NCBI RefSeq assembly: GCF_003044445.1
Contig: NZ_POWX01000028.1
Span: forward strand, 1-20,295
Source of the DNA: Neisseria mucosa
Lineage (GTDB): Bacteria > Pseudomonadota > Gammaproteobacteria > Burkholderiales > Neisseriaceae
Length of the DNA stretch: 20,295 nucleotides
Reading direction: 5' to 3'
The position numbers were made by a program, and so were the translations under genes. Under the pieces are notes generated by a model. That model did no database searches. It was not told where the DNA came from and was given only the letters and a program-made list of their open reading frames with translations. Of the stretch, positions 15,092 through 20,295 are shown one piece after another (within the stretch, counting starts at the first letter, position 1; every line of letters starts with the position of its first letter).

Positions 15092-15151
15092 CAAGTCTAC
15101 AAAGGAGAAATAGAGGAGAAACTATTAACTGACTACTCGAACCAGCTAACG
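15060..15151 (-). ncRNA. Predicted trans-acting small RNA with two anti-Shine-Dalgarno motifs
   Basis: On the minus strand a near-consensus promoter is followed by about 91 transcribed bases and an intrinsic terminator. In order the RNA has: a 5' stem-loop (UUAGCUG paired with CAGUUAA, 11-base loop); a single-stranded or weakly paired pyrimidine region with UUUCUCCU and then UUUCUCCUU, each complementary to AGGAG ribosome sites; and the terminator stem with a U8 tail, as Hfq-binding RNAs have. No open frame fits. This plan resembles the neisserial NmsR (RcoF) / NgncR_162-163 sibling RNAs, which repress TCA and amino-acid genes, but only one copy is seen here. Homology is inferred from design and context, not from an alignment. 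Confidence 0.72.
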
Positions 15152-15157
15152 GGATGA

Positions 15158-15186
15158 ATTATGCGCTTTAAGCGAAAGTAATGCAA
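15158..15186 (-). promoter_or_regulatory. Promoter of the predicted sRNA
   Basis: On the minus strand, TTGCAT (15186-15181), 17 bases, CATAAT (15163-15158). Transcription should start near 15150-15151. Further upstream, GTTGTATT (15216-15223) and AATACAAC (15271-15278) form inverted arms that could be a control site, though chance is likely in such A/T-rich DNA. Confidence 0.7.
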
Positions 15187-15311
15187 GTTTTTTCTTGTAA
15201 AGTTTCTCTTCGATTGTTGTATTTTTGTATTTTGTAGTTATATTCCATGATAAAAGAATATAGAATGAGTAATACAACGACAAGAACAAGCTTTTTAATT
15301 TAAATTTAAGC

Positions 15312-15348
15312 CAAAAAGGTCGTCTGAAACTTTCAGACGACCTTTTTA
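15312..15348 (-). terminator. DUS inverted-pair terminator of the nusB transcript
   Basis: Exact DUS copies at 15317-15328 and 15332-15343 with A5/T5 flanks make an almost perfect palindrome of about 35 bases, just past the nusB stop. Confidence 0.85.
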
Positions 15349-15364
15349 TGCTTACTCAATTAAA

Positions 15365-15796
15365 TTATACGTTGCCACGTTTCGGGTCGTTCGGGCGCAG
15401 TTGGGCGGCGAGTTTGTCGAGGATGCCGTTGACGAATTTGTGTCCGTCGGTGCCGCCGAAGGTTTTGGTCACTTCGATGGCTTCGTTGATGATGACGGGG
15501 TAGGGGGTTTCGGGCATCGCGCTCAATTCGTGGCATGCCATCAGCAGGACGGCGCGTTCGATGGGGCTGAGGTCTTTTTCGTCGCGGTCGAGCAGGGGGC
15601 GGATTTGTTGGATGTATTCGGCGGCGTGGGTGTGCGTGCCGAAGAAGAGTTTGTTGAACAGCTCTTCATCCGCTTTGGCGAAGTCGGGCTGGTCTTGGAT
15701 GTTTTTAGCGATTTCGGGGGCGGCGGTGTTGTTGATGCCGGCTTGGTAGAGGGCTTGTACGGCTAACTCGCGGGCGCGGCGGCGTGGGGTTTTCAT
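15365..15796 (-). CDS. nusB: Transcription antitermination protein NusB
   Basis: NusB, with NusE (S10), binds boxA in rRNA leaders and helps RNA polymerase read through terminators. The 143 residues are a normal all-helical NusB. Conserved parts are the N-terminal arginine-rich RRRARELAVQALYQ (about 5-18), LSPIERAVLLMACHEL in the middle and HKFVNGILDKLA near the end. AAGGA (15803-15807) lies 6 bases before the ATG. It follows ribH in the same direction, the common bacterial ribH-nusB order, with a DUS hairpin in the 144-base gap. A matching boxA lies at 20168 in this window. Confidence 0.96.
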   Translation of the reverse strand: MKTPRRRARELAVQALYQAGINNTAAPEIAKNIQDQPDFAKADEELFNKLFFGTHTHAAEYIQQIRPLLDRDEKDLSPIERAVLLMACHELSAMPETPYPVIINEAIEVTKTFGGTDGHKFVNGILDKLAAQLRPNDPKRGNV

Positions 15797-15839
15797 GGGG
15801 ATTCCTTCGTTGGCGGCACGGTGGTGCGGTAATGAATGT

Positions 15840-15875
15840 TTCAGACGACCTCTGTCGGATGACGGGTCGTCTGAA
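15840..15875. repeat. Inverted DUS pair between ribH and nusB
   Basis: The exact TTCAGACGACCT (15840-15851) faces GGGTCGTCTGAA (15864-15875, 11/12). They can pair, but no T run follows on the minus strand, so read-through from ribH to nusB is plausible. Confidence 0.75.
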
Positions 15876-15940
15876 AACGGTTTGTCCGGCGGACGGGGCG
15901 AAACCGGAATGCGGCAAAGCGGCGGGTTTCGCGTTCGGGC

Positions 15941-16420
15941 TTATTCTTCTTCGTCGTCAAACTGCTCTTCGATCAGGCGGTTGACGAGGTTGGCGCACTC
16001 GACGGCGACTTTGGCGGCGTCGGCGGCTTTTTCTTCAATGCGTGCGACGGCTTGTTCGTCGTTTTCGGTGGTCAGGATGGCGTTGGCGATGGGGATGTTG
16101 TAGTCGAGTCCAACACGGGTTACGCCTGAACCGGATTCGTTGGAAACGAGTTCGAAATGGTAGGTTTCACCGCGGATGATGACGCCGATGGCAATCAGTG
16201 CATCGTATTGCTCGGAGGCTGCCATGTTTTGCAGAACGAGCGGTACTTCGAGTGCGCCGGGTACGGTGGCGATGGTGATGTTGTTGTCGGCTACGCCCAA
16301 TTCTTGCAGGGTGCGGCAGCAGACTTTGAGCATTTCGCTGCCGATTTCGTTGGTAAAGCGGGCTTGTACGATGCCGATGCGCAGGTGTGCGCCGTCGAGG
16401 TTCGGGGCGATGATGTTCAT
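15941..16420 (-). CDS. ribH: 6,7-dimethyl-8-ribityllumazine synthase
   Basis: RibH condenses 5-amino-6-ribitylamino-uracil with 3,4-dihydroxy-2-butanone 4-phosphate, the next-to-last step of riboflavin synthesis. The 159 residues match the small subunit that builds icosahedral or decameric shells. Visible sites are F22 (stacks on the substrate), VPGALEVP (53-60), GETYHFE (84-90) with catalytic H88, and R127; the numbering agrees with the Bacillus enzyme. The frame is open 34 codons further upstream, but AAGGA (16427-16431) just before the ATG at 16420 and the conserved N-terminus (MNIIAPNLDG) fix the start. It is followed by nusB and preceded by a DUF2185 gene in the same direction. Confidence 0.96.
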   Translation of the reverse strand: MNIIAPNLDGAHLRIGIVQARFTNEIGSEMLKVCCRTLQELGVADNNITIATVPGALEVPLVLQNMAASEQYDALIAIGVIIRGETYHFELVSNESGSGVTRVGLDYNIPIANAILTTENDEQAVARIEEKAADAAKVAVECANLVNRLIEEQFDDEEE

Positions 16421-16454
16421 GGTGTTTCCTTGTATTTTGAGCGGTAAACAGGTT

Positions 16455-16466
16455 TTCAGACGACGT
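16455..16466 (-). repeat. Variant DUS upstream of ribH
   Basis: TTCAGACGACGT; the same one-base variant is seen at 4386 and 13854. It is a single copy in the DUF2185-ribH gap. Confidence 0.7.
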
Positions 16467-16496
16467 TTGGCTTTTCTGAAAACGATATTGGGAGAT

Positions 16497-16820
16497 TTAT
16501 TCTTGTGGCTGCCAGTCGGCAACGGCTTGAAACTCGCCGTCTTCGCCTATTTCCCATGCGCTGCCTTCGGGTTGGGTTATGAGCGCGGCGACGGCGAGGT
16601 TGGACTGGGTGATTTCGGAAAGGCTGACGACGCTGAAATTGTCGGGATCGTCGGTGTATTCGTCGGTCTCGTCGCCGCTGAAGAAACGCCAGCCGCTGTC
16701 GTTTTCAAAAACAGGGGCTTCGCGGTAGAGGAAGCCGACGGGTTCGCCTTGTTTGGCTACCGTGTTGGTCACGATGCAGCGGTCGAGGGCGGCGGAGAGG
16801 GCTTGGGCAAATTTGTTCAT
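16497..16820 (-). CDS. DUF2185 (Imm33-like) domain protein
   Basis: 107 residues, acidic. The stretch CIVTNTVAKQGEPVGFLYREAP, then GWRFFSGDETDEYTDDPDNF, then VVSLSEI, is the typical DUF2185 core. That family includes putative immunity proteins (Imm33) but also many stand-alone house genes, and no toxin gene is adjacent here. It is probably cytoplasmic, with no signal or membrane segment. A 76-base gap to ribH in the same direction suggests co-transcription. No ribosome site is visible before the ATG at 16820, and the leader from the candidate promoter is only about 26 bases. Function unknown. Confidence 0.75.
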   Translation of the reverse strand: MNKFAQALSAALDRCIVTNTVAKQGEPVGFLYREAPVFENDSGWRFFSGDETDEYTDDPDNFSVVSLSEITQSNLAVAALITQPEGSAWEIGEDGEFQAVADWQPQE

Positions 16821-16853
16821 TGTGGTGTGTTGCGTGCCGTAAAAATTGTGCGG

Positions 16854-16862
16854 ATTTTATCA
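16854..16862 (-). promoter_or_regulatory. Extended -10 promoter of the DUF2185-ribH-nusB unit
   Basis: On the minus strand TGATAAAAT (16862-16854), the same extended -10 string as at 9902-9910. No good -35 is present. The leader would be about 26 bases. Confidence 0.45.
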
Positions 16863-16897
16863 TGATTAGGGCTGGCTCTGCACCGTGTATCTTTATA

Positions 16898-16925
16898 TTT
16901 GCCGCTTATGGTTTGATGGTACAAT
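16898..16925 (+). promoter_or_regulatory. Candidate rnc-era promoter
   Basis: TTTGCC (16898-16903), 16 bases, TACAAT (16920-16925). It is moderate, and it precedes a leader of about 160 bases that contains an inverted DUS pair. Confidence 0.35.
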
Positions 16926-16927
16926 GC

Positions 16928-16967
16928 TGGTCGTCTGAAACGGGCTGAACTGTGTTTCAGACGACTA
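16928..16967. repeat. Imperfect inverted DUS pair in the rnc leader
   Basis: GGTCGTCTGAA (16929-16939) and TTCAGACGAC (16956-16965) can pair, extended by AAC/GTT. No T run follows. If transcription starts near 16932, the hairpin would begin at the very 5' end of the rnc mRNA. Confidence 0.6.
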
Positions 16968-17091
16968 TTGCAGCCTTAAAGTGTTTCCGTATTTGCATGA
17001 AGTGCCGAAACGCATTCGGGTTGGTTTGGGAGGCTGAATTTTTGCCGTCTCCCGCCGATATTCCGAAGCAAGAAGAAAGACAAACGTCCTC

Positions 17092-17811
17092 ATGAAAACA
17101 GATGTGTTAAAACAGCAGGCGCATGCCGCCATTCAGAATAAACTGGGTTACCATTTCAAAGATACCGCGCTTTTGCAGCAGGCGCTGACCCACCGCAGCT
17201 ACCATGCGAAAAACAACGAGCGTTTCGAGTTTGTCGGAGATTCGATTTTGAACTACACCGTCGCCAAAATGTTGTTTGACGCGTTCCCTAAGCTGACCGA
17301 AGGCGAGTTGTCGCGTTTGCGCGCGAGCTTGGTCAATGAAGGCGTGTTGGCAGAAATCGCTTTGGAAATGAATGTCGGCGACGGACTTTATTTGGGCGCG
17401 GGCGAATTGAAAAGCGGCGGATTCAGACGACCCTCCATCCTTGCCGATGCTATGGAAGCGATGTTTGCCGCCGTCAGCTTTGACGCGGATTTCGCCGAGG
17501 CGGAGAAAGTGGTGCGACACTTGTATGCCGAACGCGTCAAACGTGCCGATTTCAAAACGCAGGGCAAAGACAACAAAACCGCCCTGCAAGAAGCCCTCCA
17601 AGCCCGTCGCCTTGCTCTGCCCAAATACCGCATCGAAGAACAAATCGGACATGCCAATGATAGTATGTTCTTAATTTCATGCGACTTAGGCGAACTCGGT
17701 TTTATCTGCAAAGCACAAGGCAGCAGCCGCAAAGTTGCCGAGCAGCAAGCCGCCAAAGAAGCGCTGCAATGGCTCGAGCAACACCATCCTTTGAAAAAAG
17801 CGAAAAAATAG
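17092..17811 (+). CDS. rnc: Ribonuclease III
   Basis: RNase III cuts double-stranded RNA, including the 16S and 23S precursor stems. The 239 residues hold an endonuclease domain (about 5-150) and a dsRNA-binding domain (about 159-231). The signature NERFEFVGD is at 42-50; metal-binding and catalytic residues E46, D50, D119 and E122 (ILADAMEAMF) are all present. The ATG at 17092 gives the conserved start MKTDVLKQQAHAAIQNKLGY; only a purine-rich AAGAAGAAAG lies upstream at some distance. A DUS part-copy (17422-17432) encodes FRRPS. It is 175 bases upstream of era. RNase III also processes Correia-containing transcripts in Neisseria and often represses its own mRNA by cutting a leader hairpin; a hairpin is present here. 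Confidence 0.97.
   Translation: MKTDVLKQQAHAAIQNKLGYHFKDTALLQQALTHRSYHAKNNERFEFVGDSILNYTVAKMLFDAFPKLTEGELSRLRASLVNEGVLAEIALEMNVGDGLYLGAGELKSGGFRRPSILADAMEAMFAAVSFDADFAEAEKVVRHLYAERVKRADFKTQGKDNKTALQEALQARRLALPKYRIEEQIGHANDSMFLISCDLGELGFICKAQGSSRKVAEQQAAKEALQWLEQHHPLKKAKK
17422..17432 (-). repeat. DUS core inside rnc
   Basis: TTCAGACGACC followed by C rather than T (11/12), read as F-R-R-P in a conserved RNase III stretch. Confidence 0.65.
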
Positions 17812-17822
17812 CCGATTTATTT

Positions 17823-17834
17823 TTCAGACGACCT
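17823..17834 (-). repeat. DUS in the rnc-era gap, reverse
   Basis: Exact TTCAGACGACCT, 11 bases after the rnc stop. A decayed partner (GGTCTGACGAC) follows at once, but it does not form a sound hairpin. Confidence 0.9.
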
Positions 17835-17954
17835 AGGGTCTGACGACATTCAATAATTTCCATGTTTTTTTATCGCCAAAGCGGCATCTTCCGCTTTGCG
17901 AACAAAAATCCACTTGGACAATTAAATCTCGACAGCCCCTATGACAAGACAAAA

Positions 17955-17966
17955 AGGTCGTCTGAA
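17955..17966 (+). repeat. DUS in the rnc-era gap, forward
   Basis: Exact AGGTCGTCTGAA, 20 bases before the era start. With the reverse copy at 17823 it could make a long-range stem around the gap. Confidence 0.9.
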
Positions 17967-17986
17967 ACGTCAAACAGAAAGCCATC

Positions 17987-18913
17987 ATGGACATCGAAAC
18001 CTTCCTGCAAAACGAATCCAGCCATCCCACCGACTACCGCTGCGGCTTCGTCGCCATTGTCGGCCGCCCCAACGTCGGCAAATCCACGCTGATGAATCAC
18101 CTCATCGGGCAAAAAATCAGCATCACCAGTAAAAAAGCCCAAACCACGCGCAACCGCGTTACCGGCATTTACACCGACGACACCGCACAATTCGTTTTCG
18201 TCGATACCCCCGGTTTCCAAACCAAACACCGCAACGCCCTGAACGACCGCCTCAATCAAAACGTAACCGAAGCGTTGAGCGGCGTCGATGCCGTCGTTTT
18301 CGTCGTCGAAGCCATGCGCTTTACCGATGCCGACCGCATCGTGATGAAACAACTGCCGACAAACACGCCCGTCATCCTCGTCATCAACAAAATCGACAAA
18401 AACAAAGCGGGCAGCAGCGGTTTGCAGGAATTTATCGACCAAATCAGCGCAGAATTCAAATTTGCAGGGCATGAAACCGTCAGCGCCAAACACGGATTGG
18501 GCATCGCCAACCTGCTCGCGCGCCTCAGACCTTACCTGCCCCAAAGCGTGCCGATGTATCCGGAAGAAATGGTGACCGACCGTTCCAGCCGTTTCCTCGC
18601 CACCGAAATCGTGCGCGAAAAACTGTTCCGCTACCTCGGTGAAGAGCTGCCCTACGCCATGAATGTGGAGATCGAACAATTCGAAGAAGAGGAAAACGGA
18701 CTCTACCGAATTTACATCGCCGTATTGGTCGATAAAGACAGCCAAAAAGCCATCTTAATCGGCAAAGGCGGGGAAAAACTGAAAAAAATCTCCACCGAAG
18801 CCCGCCTCGATATGGAAAAACTGTTTGATACCAAAGTGTTTTTAAAGGTTTGGGTCAAGGTCAAATCAGGCTGGGCGGACGACGTGCGCTTCCTCAGGGA
18901 ATTGGGTTTGTAG
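17987..18913 (+). CDS. era: GTPase Era
   Basis: Era binds the 3' end of 16S rRNA and is needed for 30S maturation. The 308 residues are normal. The G domain has G1 GRPNVGKS (26-33), G2 around AQTTRNRVTG (51-60), G3 DTPG (73-76) and G4 NKID (134-137). The C-terminal KH domain carries ILIGKGGEKLKKIS and ends with VKVKSGWADDVRFLRELGL, the usual Era tail. It follows rnc as in most bacteria and is likely co-transcribed. No strong ribosome site precedes the ATG at 17987. The stop codon TAG (18911-18913) overlaps the first two bases of a DUS. Confidence 0.97.
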   Translation: MDIETFLQNESSHPTDYRCGFVAIVGRPNVGKSTLMNHLIGQKISITSKKAQTTRNRVTGIYTDDTAQFVFVDTPGFQTKHRNALNDRLNQNVTEALSGVDAVVFVVEAMRFTDADRIVMKQLPTNTPVILVINKIDKNKAGSSGLQEFIDQISAEFKFAGHETVSAKHGLGIANLLARLRPYLPQSVPMYPEEMVTDRSSRFLATEIVREKLFRYLGEELPYAMNVEIEQFEEEENGLYRIYIAVLVDKDSQKAILIGKGGEKLKKISTEARLDMEKLFDTKVFLKVWVKVKSGWADDVRFLRELGL

Positions 18914-18923
18914 GTCGTCTGAA
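18912..18923 (+). repeat. DUS overlapping the era stop codon
   Basis: Exact AGGTCGTCTGAA; its first two bases are the AG of the TAG stop. It is a single copy, so no terminator separates era from thrB. Confidence 0.9.
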
Positions 18924-18959
18924 AATACTGTAATTAATTGTTTACACTGGATTGAGTTT

Positions 18960-19877
18960 ATGTCTGTCTATACTAATATTTCTGATGAGCAAATACGGGA
19001 GTTTTTGTCAGATTATGATCTGGGGGAGTTTGTTTCCCTGCAAGGCATTGCACAGGGAATTACCAACAGTAATTACTTTTTGAATACTTCTAAAGGCAGC
19101 TATGTTTTAACTGTATTTGAAGTGTTGCGTCAGGATGAATTGCCATTTTTCTTGAATTTGAACAAGCATTTGAGTAGTAAAAGCGTAGCTTGTCCAAGTC
19201 CGATTGTACGAAAAGATGGAAAGCTGGATTCGGTATTGGCAGGTAAACCGGCTTGCGTCGTTACCAGATTAAATGGTGCGGATACCGCATGGGCGACCGA
19301 GGCGCAGTGTTTTAACACGGGAGCAATGTTGGCCAAAATGCATTTGGCGGTTCAAGATTTTCCCGAAAAAATGGAAAATCCCCGATATAACACATGGTGG
19401 AAGCAAGCTTATGAACAATTATTGCCACAGTTGAATGAGGCTGATGCCCAGTTGCTGGGTAAGGAAATTTCGGATTTGGAAAACAATCTCGGCGGTCATT
19501 TGCCATCCGGCATCATTCATGCCGATTTATTTAAAGACAACGTTTTGTTGGATGGGGAAAATGTGGCTGGGTTCATCGATTTCTATTATGCATGTAATGG
19601 AAATTTCATGTATGACTTGGCAATCGCAGTAAATGATTGGTCGAGAACTTCTGATAACAAGTTGGATGCGAAGTTATGCAAAGCGTTTATTGACGGTTAT
19701 GAAAACATTCGTCCGCTATCTGATGCGGAGAAGGAATATTTTCCTGTGGCGCAGCGAGCTGGGTGCGTACGCTTTTGGGTGTCAAGACTGTTAGATTTTC
19801 ACTTTCCCCAAGAGGGTGAAATGACTTTTATCAAAGATCCAAATGTTTTTAGGGATTTGTTGTTAAGTCTGAACTGA
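18960..19877 (+). CDS. thrB: Homoserine kinase, APH-fold type
   Basis: It phosphorylates homoserine on the way to threonine. The 305 residues belong to the aminoglycoside-phosphotransferase-like ThrB of Neisseria and Pseudomonas, not the GHMP-type ThrB of E. coli. Catalytic parts are HADLFKDN (187-194; Brenner H-x-D-x4-N) and the metal-binding IDF (206-208; D207). The N-lobe has GITNSNYFLNTSKGSYVLTVFE. Only a weak purine stretch precedes the ATG. Its base composition and codon use are clearly more A/T-rich than era or rnc. It stands 46 bases after era without a terminator, so read-through is possible. A DUS terminator closes it before the rRNA promoter. Confidence 0.93.
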   Translation: MSVYTNISDEQIREFLSDYDLGEFVSLQGIAQGITNSNYFLNTSKGSYVLTVFEVLRQDELPFFLNLNKHLSSKSVACPSPIVRKDGKLDSVLAGKPACVVTRLNGADTAWATEAQCFNTGAMLAKMHLAVQDFPEKMENPRYNTWWKQAYEQLLPQLNEADAQLLGKEISDLENNLGGHLPSGIIHADLFKDNVLLDGENVAGFIDFYYACNGNFMYDLAIAVNDWSRTSDNKLDAKLCKAFIDGYENIRPLSDAEKEYFPVAQRAGCVRFWVSRLLDFHFPQEGEMTFIKDPNVFRDLLLSLN

Positions 19878-19900
19878 ATTTGGATATGTTGTATTGATTT

Positions 19901-19936
19901 CAAAGGTCGTCTGAAAGGGATTTCAGACGACCTTTG
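19901..19936 (+). terminator. DUS inverted-pair terminator after thrB
   Basis: Exact DUS copies at 19904-19915 and 19922-19933, flanked by AAA and TTT. It shields the rRNA promoters from upstream transcription. Confidence 0.82.
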
Positions 19937-20013
19937 CTGTTTTTGATTTGAAATAAAAGTCTTTGTATTTCAGGTTGTTGTTAGGTTTTGTGGAATTTTT
20001 TGCGGTTTTGGGG

Positions 20014-20042
20014 TTGACGGTTTTTGAGGAGGGGGGTATAGT
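20014..20042 (+). promoter_or_regulatory. rRNA operon promoter P1
   Basis: TTGACG (20014-20019), exactly 17 bases, TATAGT (20037-20042). The spacer holds a run of G. Strong by sequence. About 120 bases upstream of P2. Confidence 0.75.
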
Positions 20043-20132
20043 TCGGTTCTTCGCTGCTTCGGCGGTGATTGAACGAACAGGTAAGTATATCACAGTTGGT
20101 CTGATTTTTCGAGGTTTTAAGAAAAGTTTTGA

Positions 20133-20160
20133 TTGACAACGAGATGAAATGCTTTATAAT
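20133..20160 (+). promoter_or_regulatory. rRNA operon promoter P2
   Basis: Perfect TTGACA (20133-20138), 16 bases, perfect TATAAT (20155-20160). A T- and A-rich tract lies just upstream (20106-20130) and may act as an UP element. Transcription should start near 20167, right before boxA. Confidence 0.85.
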
Positions 20161-20166
20161 TCGTTT

Positions 20167-20295
20167 TTGCTCTTTAACAAAACAGATTACCGATAAGTGT
20201 GAGTGCGACAGCCTCACACTGTTTGAAAGACAGACAAGATGATGTTTTAGACATTGTCCTGTCGGTTTCTTTGAAGCAGACCAGAAGTTAAAAAG
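20167..20295 (+). other. 16S rRNA operon leader (partial, 16S starts beyond the window)
   Basis: The segment has boxA, then a boxB-like hairpin (AGTGTGAG 20196-20203 with CTCACACT 20213-20220), then leader sequence ending GACCAGAAGTTAAAAAG. This order is that of neisserial 16S leaders. No mature 16S sequence (AGAGTTTGATCCTGG) is reached before the window ends. The rRNA assignment is therefore inferred from promoter strength, boxA and leader. Confidence 0.85.
20168..20179 (+). promoter_or_regulatory. rRNA antitermination boxA
   Basis: TGCTCTTTAACA matches the rRNA-operon boxA consensus bound by NusB-S10. It lies right after the P2 start, as expected. Confidence 0.88.

Noticed and set aside
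15102..15118. Two AGGAG strings on the plus strand that look like ribosome sites
   Set aside because: No open frame of any length follows. On the other strand they are the anti-Shine-Dalgarno motifs of the predicted sRNA.
16421..16522. In-frame N-terminal extension of RibH
   Set aside because: 34 codons run through a variant DUS and overlap the DUF2185 gene; the ATG at 16420 has AAGGA and gives the normal length.
134..19933. Regular short repeats that could suggest a CRISPR array
   Set aside because: They are 12-base uptake sequences in both orientations with irregular spacing; no repeat-spacer units and no cas genes.

Overview
The window is from a Neisseria chromosome, most likely a commensal of the mucosa/sicca/subflava type. 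The main sign is the DNA uptake sequence (DUS): I count 29 exact copies of the 12-mer AGGTCGTCTGAA by eye, in both orientations. This is the mucosa-type dialect, not the ATGCCGTCTGAA of meningococcus and gonococcus. Four Correia elements (CREE/nemis), a dRS3-like repeat island and Neisseria-like proteins agree with this. The species is inferred, not proven.

Layout. 1-127: the 3' end of an IS3-family element (transposase C-terminus and terminal repeat). 290-2044: cysI, followed by a DUS terminator, a dRS3-like island and CREE1. 2781-4295 (-): membrane-fused aminopropyltransferase. 4509-6053: purF, reading away from it, then a DUS terminator and CREE2. 6428-7078: lipoprotein of unknown function. 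7267-9501: monomeric NADP-isocitrate dehydrogenase. 9746-9852: CREE3. 9948-12698: a DUF2868 membrane protein and a DUF3482 GTPase, apparently one unit, then CREE4. 13097-14356 (-) and 14487-14951 (+): divergent dadA and an Lrp/AsnC regulator. About 15060-15151 (-): a small RNA that I predict from a promoter, two anti-Shine-Dalgarno motifs and an intrinsic terminator. 15365-16820 (-): nusB, ribH and a DUF2185 gene. 17092-18913: rnc and era. 18960-19877: thrB. 20014-20295: tandem promoters, boxA and leader of a ribosomal RNA operon whose 16S gene should start just past the window.

How they fit. Most genes are core metabolism: sulfite reduction, purines, polyamines, TCA cycle, D-amino acid oxidation, riboflavin and threonine. 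The right end is rich in ribosome-making functions. NusB (binds boxA), RNase III (cuts pre-rRNA) and Era (30S maturation) lie within 5 kb of an rRNA operon leader. RNase III is also known to process transcripts that carry Correia hairpins, and the window has four of these. Convergent or tandem genes are usually separated by inverted DUS pairs that look like terminators.

The most interesting items are the sRNA candidate next to lrp, which in design resembles the neisserial NmsR/NgncR_162-163 sibling sRNAs, and the poorly characterised DUF2868/DUF3482 membrane-GTPase pair. I see no CRISPR array, prophage or tRNA gene.
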